Shown one piece after another: positions 36,315-44,624 of a stretch of 64,000 nt of DNA; position 1 is the first letter of the stretch, and each line of letters opens with the position of its first letter. Source of the DNA: CAZMNY01 sp964567745 (GTDB lineage Bacteria > Planctomycetota > Planctomycetia > Pirellulales > Pirellulaceae); the NCBI GenBank assembly GCA_964567745.1, contig CAZMNY010000009.1:124001-188000 (forward strand), read 5' to 3'. The notes under the pieces are model-generated. The model searched no databases, was not told the origin of the DNA, and was given only the letters and a program-made list of their open reading frames with translations. The position numbers and the translations under genes were made by a program.

Positions 36315-37454
36315 TTACAGGGAAACGCGCTGTCGATCGCGAGGCTCGACTTGCATGCCATCCTCGGCAGCATCGTCGCCGGACTCGGCCGTTTGCTCTG
36401 CGGCCTCATCAGCGCCGTCTATGTAGCTCTCATTGTGTTCCGGCATACCGAATAAACTGATTTGAGCGGTGCGCACGAAGCCGCTGAGCGAACCGAAAGT
36501 TTGAGCGACCGCGGTGGGTTCAAAGCCGCAGTGGACTAGGCAGTTTCGGCACTTGGCGTTTCCGCTCGCGTGCCCATAGCGATCCCAGTCGGTCGACTCC
36601 ATCAGCTCGGCAAACGTCTCGCAGTAGCCTTCATCGAGCAGATAGCACGGCTTCTGCCAGCCGAATTGGTTGTAGGTCGGGCTTCCCCACGGAGTGCAAT
36701 CCAAGTCCCAGCGACCTTGAAGGAATTCAAGGAACAGCGGAGTTTGATTGAACTTCCATTGGCGTTTCGCTCCGTTGAGAATCCGACGAAACAACGAGAC
36801 GGTTTGGCGACGTGCGAGAAAATGATCTTGGTCGGGTGCCTTGTCGTAGCTGTAGCCAGGCGAAATCATCATGCCCTCGACGCCGAGATCCATCATCTCG
36901 TCAAAGTGCCGTCGAATCGCCTGTGGGTTGGCACCGTCGAAGAGAGTCGTATTGGTGGTCACTCGAAAACCGCGTTCACGAGCGGCCTGAATGGCTTCGA
37001 CTGCTCGATCGTATACGCCTTCACGACAAACGGCCTTATCGTGTTCTTCGCGAGGCCCATCCATGTGAACGGAAAAGGCCAGATACTTGGAAGGCCGAAA
37101 CGACGCGAGACTCTCCTTCAGCGTCAGCCCATTGGTGCACAAATAGATAAACCGTTTACGTTCGATGAGCCCAGCGACGATGCGATCGATCTCGGGGTGC
37201 AGGAGCGGTTCGCCGCCGGGAATGGAAACAACCGGAGCGCCGCATTCGTCGGCCGCGTGAAAACACTTCTCCGGAGATAGGTGCTCGGCCAAAGTTGCCC
37301 GAGGATGTTGAATCTTGCCGCAGCCCGCACAGGCCAAGTTGCATCGGAACAAGGGTTCGAGCATCAACACCAAAGGGTACCTTCGCACGCCTTGAAGTCT
37401 CTTCTTCAAAACGTAAGAAGCTACCGTCGCCATCTGCGAGATCGGCACGCCCAT
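36315..37454 (-). CDS. hpnH: adenosyl-hopene transferase HpnH (radical SAM)
   Basis: 379 residues. The radical SAM motif is CNLACAGC (CX3CX2C, about residues 38-45) after LMLEPLFRC, followed by IPGGEPLLHPEID. Near the end CRNCLVHCGFEPTAVAQTFG is typical of HpnH. The enzyme adds 5'-deoxyadenosine to hopene, the first step toward side-chain bearing bacteriohopanepolyols. It starts 3 bp after the shc stop, so the two form an operon. The last ~35 residues are acidic and low complexity, an unusual tail. Confidence 0.96.
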   Translation of the reverse strand: MGVPISQMATVASYVLKKRLQGVRRYPLVLMLEPLFRCNLACAGCGKIQHPRATLAEHLSPEKCFHAADECGAPVVSIPGGEPLLHPEIDRIVAGLIERKRFIYLCTNGLTLKESLASFRPSKYLAFSVHMDGPREEHDKAVCREGVYDRAVEAIQAARERGFRVTTNTTLFDGANPQAIRRHFDEMMDLGVEGMMISPGYSYDKAPDQDHFLARRQTVSLFRRILNGAKRQWKFNQTPLFLEFLQGRWDLDCTPWGSPTYNQFGWQKPCYLLDEGYCETFAELMESTDWDRYGHASGNAKCRNCLVHCGFEPTAVAQTFGSLSGFVRTAQISLFGMPEHNESYIDGADEAAEQTAESGDDAAEDGMQVEPRDRQRVSL

Positions 37455-37457
37455 CGA

Positions 37458-39605
37458 TCAACTCCCTCGACTCGGTCGGTCGCCATAGAGGGCGCGCTGA
37501 CTTGGACTCTTTCGGTTCCACTCGGCCAACGCCAACAGCGGGAAGTAGATTGGGTAGAGGTGATATCGAAGGTAGAACACGAGCGGGAATCCCGTCCCCG
37601 TGAATTGAGGTTCGTCCCAACCTCCGTCGTCGCGTTGATTTCGAACCAAGTAGGCAACGCCGCGCCGAACTGCCTCGTCTTCGCGGCCACAGGCGGCGAG
37701 CAAACCGAGTACGGCCCAAGCGGTCTGCGAGGCGGTCGGTGCCCCCTGCCCTCGAGTCGTCGGATCGTCATACGTGTGGGGCGATTCTCCCCATCCGCCG
37801 CAAGGTTGTTGCGCGCCGCGAAGCCATGCGACGCCGGCAGTCACTGCTGGGTCGTCCACCGACACGCCAATCGCCCGCAAGCCGACCAGGCATTGCCAGA
37901 CGCCGTACGTGTAATTGACACCCCAGCGTCCGGGCCAGGCACCGTCAGGTTCTTGCGTCTTGCGAACGTAGGCGACCGCGCGGTCGATGGCCGGGTGGCC
38001 TTGATGCAAGCCCCAGCGAGCCAGGCATTCCAGCACGCGGGCGGTAATATCAGGCGTGCTCGGATCTATCATCGCGTTGTGATCGGCGAAGGGAACTTCG
38101 CAGAGGAACGTCTGATTGTTGTCGCGGTCAAACGCTCCCCATCCACCATCTCGATTCTGCATCGCCAACAACCACTGGCGGCCTCGCATGCATGCTGCGG
38201 TGATTCGCTCGACCGAATTCGCCTGATTCCGCGCGGCCGCGATCGACTCGGTTCGACTGGCGGAGACCAATACGTTGCCGTGAATCAACGCCTGCTGATC
38301 TGGGACCTGACCGCGAAGAGCCATCATGACCATGATCGTGTCGTCGATGTCAGGATAGAACTCATTGTTATGCTCGAAGTACCAGCCGCCTGGCTGAGCG
38401 TTCACGTTTACGGCCCAGTCGCCCGGTTTGGTAACCTCCTTGCTCAGCAGCCACGATGTGGCTTTGGCGAGCGACCGCGGATCGACATTGGGGCCCGCCG
38501 CCTGAAGCGCGCGAACCGCCAGCGCCGTGTCCCAAACGGGCGACTTGCAAGGTTGAAGACGAACCGTACCGGTTTCGCCACTCTTCCCGTTATCGCCATG
38601 GGTGCCGCTCTCTTTGTCGCGGATGATGAGGGCGTCGAGTTGTTCCATGCACTCCGCAACTTCCGTGCTCGACTCCGCGTAGCCACGACAGCGCAACGCG
38701 ATGACGCTCCAAATGATCGGCGGGAAGATGGCGCCGAGTCCGTCGCTATAGGCAAAGCGTTGAATCATCCAGGCTTCCGCTTTCGCCAGAGCCCAGCGGC
38801 GCAGCGGAATCAGTCGGCATCTTTCGATTAGCTTCAATATCGAGTCGGCGGCGTGAAAGAAATTCGCCCAACTGAACTGAGTTGATTTGTCTTGAGAGGC
38901 ACCAGGCCGGCGCAGCCTTCCCCATTGGTTCGGCGCTTTGAGGAACAGTTCCGATATGCCGCGAGCCTCGTCGATTTTCACCACCGGCCGATACGACCAC
39001 ATGATCGCCAGAGGAACAAAAATCGTCCGCGACCAAGCGCTAATTCGGTAGATGTTGATCGGGCTCCACCTCGGCGCCAACATCATTTCCGGAGGCACAG
39101 CGGGACAGTGCCGGTAGTCGATTTGTCCTAGCAATGCCAGATAGAAGCGAGTGAAGCTGTTGACGGCGTCGGCGCCTCCAGCCTCTCGAATCGCATCACG
39201 AGCCCGGACCATGTAGTCAGCGTTCGCGTCGTGTCCTGTCAATTTCAGCGCAAAATACGCCTTCACACTGGCGCTGATTTCGATCGGCCCGCCCGGGTAG
39301 AGACTCCAACCACCTTCGGGCTGTTGCAGTCGCAGCAAGTAACGAGCGGCCTGAGTGGCGTTGGGCGTTTGCTCTTTTCCCAACCAAGCCAAGAGAAGGA
39401 TGTACTCGCTCTCTAAAATCGAGTCGCCTTCCAACTCACCGCACCAATAGCCCTGGTCGGCTTGCCGTGAAAGCAGCCATTCCGAAGTGAGATCGACCGC
39501 GTCGCAAGCGGCCATGCTCAGCTCAAAATCATCCTTGTCGGTCGGCTTCGATTCGCCTTGCGGGCGCATCGCATGCGACTCGCCGTCCTTCTCAAACGAG
39601 CTCAC
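37458..39605 (-). CDS. shc: squalene-hopene cyclase
   Basis: 715 residues. Cyclises squalene to hopene at the membrane. The catalytic DXDD motif is visible as YPDIDDTIMVMMAL, and QW-type repeats recur (for example QDGLEN-like QNRDGGWGAFDRDNN and QEPDGAWPGRWGVNYTYG). Length is normal for the family. The longest start is GTG 39605; ATG 39569 (MRPQGES) is the other candidate. Co-transcribed with hpnH downstream, while the squalene-making genes lie on the other strand about 4 kb away. Confidence 0.97.
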   Translation of the reverse strand: MSSFEKDGESHAMRPQGESKPTDKDDFELSMAACDAVDLTSEWLLSRQADQGYWCGELEGDSILESEYILLLAWLGKEQTPNATQAARYLLRLQQPEGGWSLYPGGPIEISASVKAYFALKLTGHDANADYMVRARDAIREAGGADAVNSFTRFYLALLGQIDYRHCPAVPPEMMLAPRWSPINIYRISAWSRTIFVPLAIMWSYRPVVKIDEARGISELFLKAPNQWGRLRRPGASQDKSTQFSWANFFHAADSILKLIERCRLIPLRRWALAKAEAWMIQRFAYSDGLGAIFPPIIWSVIALRCRGYAESSTEVAECMEQLDALIIRDKESGTHGDNGKSGETGTVRLQPCKSPVWDTALAVRALQAAGPNVDPRSLAKATSWLLSKEVTKPGDWAVNVNAQPGGWYFEHNNEFYPDIDDTIMVMMALRGQVPDQQALIHGNVLVSASRTESIAAARNQANSVERITAACMRGRQWLLAMQNRDGGWGAFDRDNNQTFLCEVPFADHNAMIDPSTPDITARVLECLARWGLHQGHPAIDRAVAYVRKTQEPDGAWPGRWGVNYTYGVWQCLVGLRAIGVSVDDPAVTAGVAWLRGAQQPCGGWGESPHTYDDPTTRGQGAPTASQTAWAVLGLLAACGREDEAVRRGVAYLVRNQRDDGGWDEPQFTGTGFPLVFYLRYHLYPIYFPLLALAEWNRKSPSQRALYGDRPSRGS

Positions 39606-39721
39606 GTCGCGTCCATTCCGTGTCAGTTGATGCCGTCGAATTCCATCCCGTCAACTCGCAGTCGCCCGTACAGTCACCCGAAGTTTGGGAGAAGCCCGCA
39701 CGCCCGACGAAGATACGCAAG

Positions 39722-41980
39722 TTAGGGAATTAGCGGACTTGATGCAAGATCAGAACCGACGCGATAGATGGCGACCCCCGCCGATTCGCCCTCGAAGTCA
39801 ACACGGCGCATAACGCCATTTCGTTCTAATTGCGCGAACACTCGCGGAACCACATACGGCGTAAACCCGTACGTTGCGTTGTATCGAGCCACCTCGCCCC
39901 AATTGACGAGTACAAACTCAATCGAGCGACTTTGCAGCGCGGTCAACTGCTCTTGCGGAGTCGCGTCTTTTGTCCAAAGTTCGAATATCGAGTCGTCGAA
40001 ACACGTGTTGTAGTACGTGAACGGCGCGAGGTCGAACGGCTGAGCATCGCCGACCAACAACACAGCTCCGCCGGGCGAAGTTGACCCGTTGAGAAAAGCA
40101 TGGGCGGGCGTCAGCGTCCAGGCACCGGGATCCATCGGGTGAGGCGCGTCGGTTCGCAGCTGTTCGTACGAAACCAGCATCCGGTTTTCCGGAGTGGCGT
40201 ACCGCGAGGTGACGACACAGAAGACCAACACGGAAACGAATGCGATCAATCCATCGTTCGTTCTTCGCCAGGTCAAACTGTTTCCGGCAGTCGCGCCGAG
40301 CCCGGCTGCCAAACAAATCAGTGGACCGATCGGCAGCCAAAAGCGATCGATTCGATGTGTCGCGAGAAACCAAATCAGTGCGATAACGGAAACCGCCGCG
40401 AGTATTTCAAGCGCCCAGCGGCGATCGCGCAGAGCGAATAGAGATAGCGCGGCCAGCGGCACGACGAGTGGGTGATGTCTAGGTGAGCGCCAAAGTAGAT
40501 TCGCAACTGCGTTTCCGATTTGACTGAGCGTGTAACTTCGCCCTTGTTCGTCGCCAGGAATCTCGTGGGCTCGATTCCATTGCGCCGTCTTGTCCTCGGT
40601 TCGCGTTTCGCTGCCCATCATAGAAGCCAGCAAGGGATACGTCGGGTTTCCCGTGAGCACGGTGTTCTTGATGTACCATGGCGATGCGGCGATCGTCGCT
40701 GTGATCACGAAGAGAAATGCAGTCTTGCCGCCAAACGAGGTGCCCCGAGTTCGGTAAAGAGATGTAAAACACCAAACGGCTCCCGGCGCGATGGCGAACA
40801 AGACGCCGGTGTATTTGCACGACGCCGCTGCGCCTGCGCAGACCGCGGCAACGATCAGCCAGTAATTGCCTCCATCATACTCGCCAGATTGGTCCGCTTC
40901 CGGCGACTTACGCAAGTAAACACTCAGCGCCAGAAACGCTAACGCGACATACATGCTCAGCGCACCGTCGATCAACCCTGCGGCAGCGACATAAAACGCC
41001 CAAGGCCAACCGACGTACAGCACAGCCGCAATCGCTCCCGCTCGCCGCGACGCCAATCTCGACGCGACGGAATACAGAGCCAAGGCTGTCAGCAGATTCA
41101 TCGACGCGATAATCACCTTGCCAACCAAAGCGCCGCGCCACCAAGCGTCATCGCCGCCGTACAATGCCATCGCGCCCAACGCGTGCATCTCCGCGCCAAG
41201 CGGCATGTTGGCGTAGACGTTGTGCGGCATGAAATCGATTTGCCCCGACCGGAACCACTCCTTCGGCGCTTGCAAGTGATACTCGCGAACGTCGAACTCC
41301 CACGGTGGCAACGCGGCGGCAAGAATCAGAGCGACGACGAAAGGCGCGGCCAGAACAAGCACCCAAGGTCGTTCAGCCGGCGACGCCGAAGTGACTTCGT
41401 CTTTGACGGTCGCAAATGAAGCAAAGAACCATGGCCGTTTGATCGCGGCGAGAAGCCCCAGAGCGCCGAACAACACGAGATAGGGCCAGCGAGACTGGGT
41501 CGAAAGGCCGCCGATCAAGCCGGAGAACAGACCGATGCTTAGTGTGAAGAGCGAAAGCAGGTGAAGACCTAACGCGGTCGAGAACGCCACCCATTCCAGC
41601 GGTCGCGATTTTCTCAGCCCAATCACTCGCAGCAACGCTGCTCCGCACAGGTAGGCGGCGCCCAACCAAATCGCCGCGCAAGCGAGTACAGGAATTCGGC
41701 CCGAAAATCCGACACGTCCCGGATCGCGTCCCATCCACTGCGAAAGCAATTCTCCCGGATCAAACGGCAGCAGGAAATACAACATTCCGCGCGACACCGC
41801 GTCGTCCGCCTCAAGCGGCTGGCTCGCGAACAGGTAGCCGAACACCGCCAGAAAACCGCCCAGAGCGAGCCACTGTTGCCAGGACTCCTCACCGCCTTCG
41901 CCTGCCTCGACATCGGCCGATTGGCTCTGCTCGCCAACCGTGTCAACGTTCTTCGCCCGTTTCCGCTTCTCTTTACTCAT
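39722..41980 (-). CDS. multi-pass membrane glycosyltransferase (GT39/ArnT-like)
   Basis: 752 residues from ATG 41980 (start MSKEKRKRAK, a cytoplasmic basic lead; an upstream ATG at 42007 is less likely). About 12-13 membrane helices by eye. The first large outer loop has WEFDVREYHLQAPKEW, the Asp/Glu pair expected of polyprenyl-phosphate-sugar dependent GT-C enzymes. The outer C-terminal part is soluble. It probably transfers a sugar from a polyprenyl phosphate donor to an envelope acceptor; a hopanoid or protein acceptor would be speculation. It stands 116 bp upstream of shc on the same strand, so co-expression is possible. Confidence 0.85.
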   Translation of the reverse strand: MSKEKRKRAKNVDTVGEQSQSADVEAGEGGEESWQQWLALGGFLAVFGYLFASQPLEADDAVSRGMLYFLLPFDPGELLSQWMGRDPGRVGFSGRIPVLACAAIWLGAAYLCGAALLRVIGLRKSRPLEWVAFSTALGLHLLSLFTLSIGLFSGLIGGLSTQSRWPYLVLFGALGLLAAIKRPWFFASFATVKDEVTSASPAERPWVLVLAAPFVVALILAAALPPWEFDVREYHLQAPKEWFRSGQIDFMPHNVYANMPLGAEMHALGAMALYGGDDAWWRGALVGKVIIASMNLLTALALYSVASRLASRRAGAIAAVLYVGWPWAFYVAAAGLIDGALSMYVALAFLALSVYLRKSPEADQSGEYDGGNYWLIVAAVCAGAAASCKYTGVLFAIAPGAVWCFTSLYRTRGTSFGGKTAFLFVITATIAASPWYIKNTVLTGNPTYPLLASMMGSETRTEDKTAQWNRAHEIPGDEQGRSYTLSQIGNAVANLLWRSPRHHPLVVPLAALSLFALRDRRWALEILAAVSVIALIWFLATHRIDRFWLPIGPLICLAAGLGATAGNSLTWRRTNDGLIAFVSVLVFCVVTSRYATPENRMLVSYEQLRTDAPHPMDPGAWTLTPAHAFLNGSTSPGGAVLLVGDAQPFDLAPFTYYNTCFDDSIFELWTKDATPQEQLTALQSRSIEFVLVNWGEVARYNATYGFTPYVVPRVFAQLERNGVMRRVDFEGESAGVAIYRVGSDLASSPLIP

Positions 41981-42269
41981 GCAGTACTCAGCTAACGATC
42001 GGTGCAATCGATATAAGTGGGGATTCGGCCTGGCGACTGAGAACGGCCGGAACAGCGAGCCCGACGTCGCTGCGAATCGTTAGCTATGATAGAGAACCCA
42101 AGCTTCAGTGGACAACGTCTCCAAGCCGAGCCGCCAAGAAGCAGCCGCTTTTCACCGATTTTGCACTCCCCACACACAATCGTGAGTTGTTTCGCAGGCA
42201 GCATCGAGCTGGCCCACGACCAACTTGAACTCGCCGCCCGATTTCAACTCGCGCCACACCGAGATTCCC

Positions 42270-43286
42270 ATGAGCGCCAACGCCCCGCTTAAAGGCATTT
42301 TCACGCCCAACGTCGTCCCGCTCGATGCGAACGGCGACATCAACGAGGCCGAAACTCGTCGCTATGTCGATTGGTTGATCGAGCGGGGCGTCCACGGTCT
42401 CTACCCGAATGGTTCAACGGGCGAGTTCACTCGATTCACCGTCGAAGAACGGCGGCGGATTATCGAAATCATTGCCGATCAGACGGCGGGCCGAGTGCCG
42501 ATTCTCGCCGGCGCCGCGGAAGCGAACGCCAAGGAGACGATCCGAGCGTGCGAGCACTACCATTCGCTGGGAGTTCGCGCGGTAGCGATCGTCTCGCCGT
42601 TTTACTACAAGCTGAGCGCCGACGGCGTGTACGCGTACTTTAAAGAGATCGCCGATAACTCGCCCATCGACGTGACGCTTTACAACATTCCCATGTTCGC
42701 CTCACCCATCGACGTGCCCACCGTTCAACGACTCGCCGAGGAGTGCGAGCGGGTGGTCGCCATCAAAGATTCGTCGGGCGACTTGCCCCACATGATGCGG
42801 ATGATCACGGCTGTGCGGCCGCTGCGGCCCAACTTCGCTTTCCTGACGGGTTGGGATGCCGCCCTAATGCCCATGCTGCTGCTTGGATGCGACGGCGGAA
42901 CGAATGCGACGAGCGGCGTTGTGCCGGAGATCACCCGCAAGCTATACGACCTGACGATGTCGCGCGAAATCGATCTGGCTCGCGATCTGCAGTATAGCTT
43001 GCTCACTCTGTTCGACGCGATGCTCTACTCGTCCGAATTCCCCGAAGGCTTTCGCGCCGCATTGCAACTCCGCGGAATCAAAACCGGCAAAGGCCGACAA
43101 CCTCAAGCCGCCGCTCAAGAAGAGTCGTTGCGAAAGCTGAGCAACCAATTGCAATGCCTGCTGGCAGCCGAAGGCTTCACAGACGAACCGATCGGCGGCT
43201 GCGCTGCCGGACAACCCATCGCCACCAGCCAAATCGATCGCATCGTCAAACAAGTCGTCAGCGAACTGCAACGCCGCAGCAGCTAG
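42270..43286 (+). CDS. DapA/NanA-family class I aldolase
   Basis: 338 residues from ATG 42270. TIM-barrel lyase: GSTGEFTRFTVEERRR (phosphate/carboxylate loop), TLYNIPMF with the catalytic Tyr and VVAIKDSSGDL with the Schiff-base Lys. Family members include dihydrodipicolinate synthase, N-acetylneuraminate lyase and sugar-acid aldolases. The protein is about 45 residues longer than DapA: a Gln/Arg-rich C-terminal tail ends IDRIVKQVVSELQRR. That tail and the absence of lysine-pathway neighbours favour a catabolic or specialised aldolase over DapA. Substrate unknown. Confidence 0.92.
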   Translation: MSANAPLKGIFTPNVVPLDANGDINEAETRRYVDWLIERGVHGLYPNGSTGEFTRFTVEERRRIIEIIADQTAGRVPILAGAAEANAKETIRACEHYHSLGVRAVAIVSPFYYKLSADGVYAYFKEIADNSPIDVTLYNIPMFASPIDVPTVQRLAEECERVVAIKDSSGDLPHMMRMITAVRPLRPNFAFLTGWDAALMPMLLLGCDGGTNATSGVVPEITRKLYDLTMSREIDLARDLQYSLLTLFDAMLYSSEFPEGFRAALQLRGIKTGKGRQPQAAAQEESLRKLSNQLQCLLAAEGFTDEPIGGCAAGQPIATSQIDRIVKQVVSELQRRSS

Positions 43287-43928
43287 AACGACCTCTTTCC
43301 CGCCCAACCATCTTGCTCGCTGGGCTCGAACTGCGTAAAGCACGTGCGCAGCCAATTCACCTCGCACGCCCCAACAAGATCCGCCTCGTGTGAATCAGGT
43401 TGGGCGTTGCCATGAACGCAGCCCTGAAAGGCAACGCTGTGAAGCATTCTTGCCACAGCTATTCTCCGTTTCAGCGTTTAGCAATACGTGTTTTTTTGGG
43501 CCACAATTGTAAAGGCCAGAACAAGAAACGAGCCGCCTCTCCCCCCGACGCGTGAGGGCCGGGGAGAGGCCGAAGCACGCGTTGAAAAAAGTGCTTCACA
43601 GCGTCGCCCTTCCGGGCAACGTTGATACCGATTCACCAAACGTCACCCGCAATAAAGTGACCTCGCCGTTGTAGATTTTACAAACTCGGACGACGGACTC
43701 CTATTCGCGGCAGCGTCTTTCTTATTGAGGGCAACGAGTTAGCTTCGCTGCGCGAGATCAGCAGCCGCGCGGGGCTAAGTGTCTATTGATTGACGTTATT
43801 CGGATTGGCCTAAGAATTCCGGCGACGAAGCGTCTTGGCGGAAAGACGGAGTCGGCGAGAGGGGGATTGCGACGGGGAACGACGCGGCGCGTTGGTCTCG
43901 TATTCCGAATGCAGAAAGGCAGCGCACG
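43287..43928. other. intergenic region with nested inverted repeats
   Basis: 642 bp after the aldolase. The left half is the inverted-repeat structure described at 43391-43640; the right half shows GAGTTAGCTTCGCTGCGCGA near 43737, similar to GAGTTAGCTCGTGAACC near 35920. No gene was recognised. Confidence 0.55.
43391..43640. repeat. nested inverted-repeat element
   Basis: Arm 43431-43446 (GCAACGCTGTGAAGCA) matches 43592-43607 in 15 of 16 positions in inverted orientation. Inside it CCTCTCCCC (43536-43544) pairs with GGGGAGAGG (43561-43569). Outside it TGAATCAGG...GTTGCC (43391-43411) loosely mirrors GGGCAACGTT...GATTCACC (43614-43637). It looks like a non-autonomous element or a relic. Confidence 0.7.
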
Positions 43929-44624
43929 ATGAATAACTTCAAACGGCTCAAATCGGGAATCATCTTCAGTTTGGGAATTGCGGCGATCGCGAGCTTGGCG
44001 GCCAATGCACGAGCCCAATTGTTGACGCGTCAAAACGAAGGCTGGTCGACAATGCGCTCCACTCGGTCGAGCGACGCGAGCTACGATACGCGGCTGCTGC
44101 CTCCGAGCAACCGGCAGAGCTATCGCCCGACGTATCCACCTCAATCGACGCGCCCAACCCAAACGCGCCCAACTCAAACACGTCCAACTCAAACACGTCC
44201 AACTCAGACACGTTTGGCACCGAAGAAAAGCGTCTACAGTTCGCTGGCCAACTATCTCCCGCCGGCGCCGACTAGAGTCTATCGAGGTCAGGAGCCGGCC
44301 GATCTGCGTCCGCGCTTGAATGCGCCGCCGACGGGCTCGTCGCAAGGCTTCTCGTCTCAACCTCTGGAGTTTCGCGCGCCGAGCTATCCGTGTCGTCCAT
44401 ATGCGCCGTACACCACTCGCTACACGACTCCCTACACCACTCGCTATACAACTTCCTACGACAGCGCCCCGCCTGTCGCAGCGCCGGCGAACGCGTATCG
44501 GCCGATCTATCCACTCGCGCCGATGCCGCAGCAGTATTACATTGGCCGAGGTTCGTTAGGGCAGCCAAAGGTCTATGTACCGGGCCAGCCTATCCGAAAC
44601 TTCATTCGCTACATCACTCTCTAA
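43929..44624 (+). CDS. secreted Pro/Thr/Tyr-rich repeat protein
   Basis: 231 residues. Signal peptide (IIFSLGIAAIASLAANARAQ) then a low-complexity body. A 15-bp tandem repeat at about 44154-44218 encodes RPTQT five times with small drift, and a Tyr/Thr-rich segment near 44400 reads YTTRYTTPYTTRYTT. The tail is YVPGQPIRNFIRYI. No known domain; the composition suits a surface or wall-associated protein. Its last 11 bp overlap the end of the convergent antiporter gene. Confidence 0.72.
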   Translation: MNNFKRLKSGIIFSLGIAAIASLAANARAQLLTRQNEGWSTMRSTRSSDASYDTRLLPPSNRQSYRPTYPPQSTRPTQTRPTQTRPTQTRPTQTRLAPKKSVYSSLANYLPPAPTRVYRGQEPADLRPRLNAPPTGSSQGFSSQPLEFRAPSYPCRPYAPYTTRYTTPYTTRYTTSYDSAPPVAAPANAYRPIYPLAPMPQQYYIGRGSLGQPKVYVPGQPIRNFIRYITL

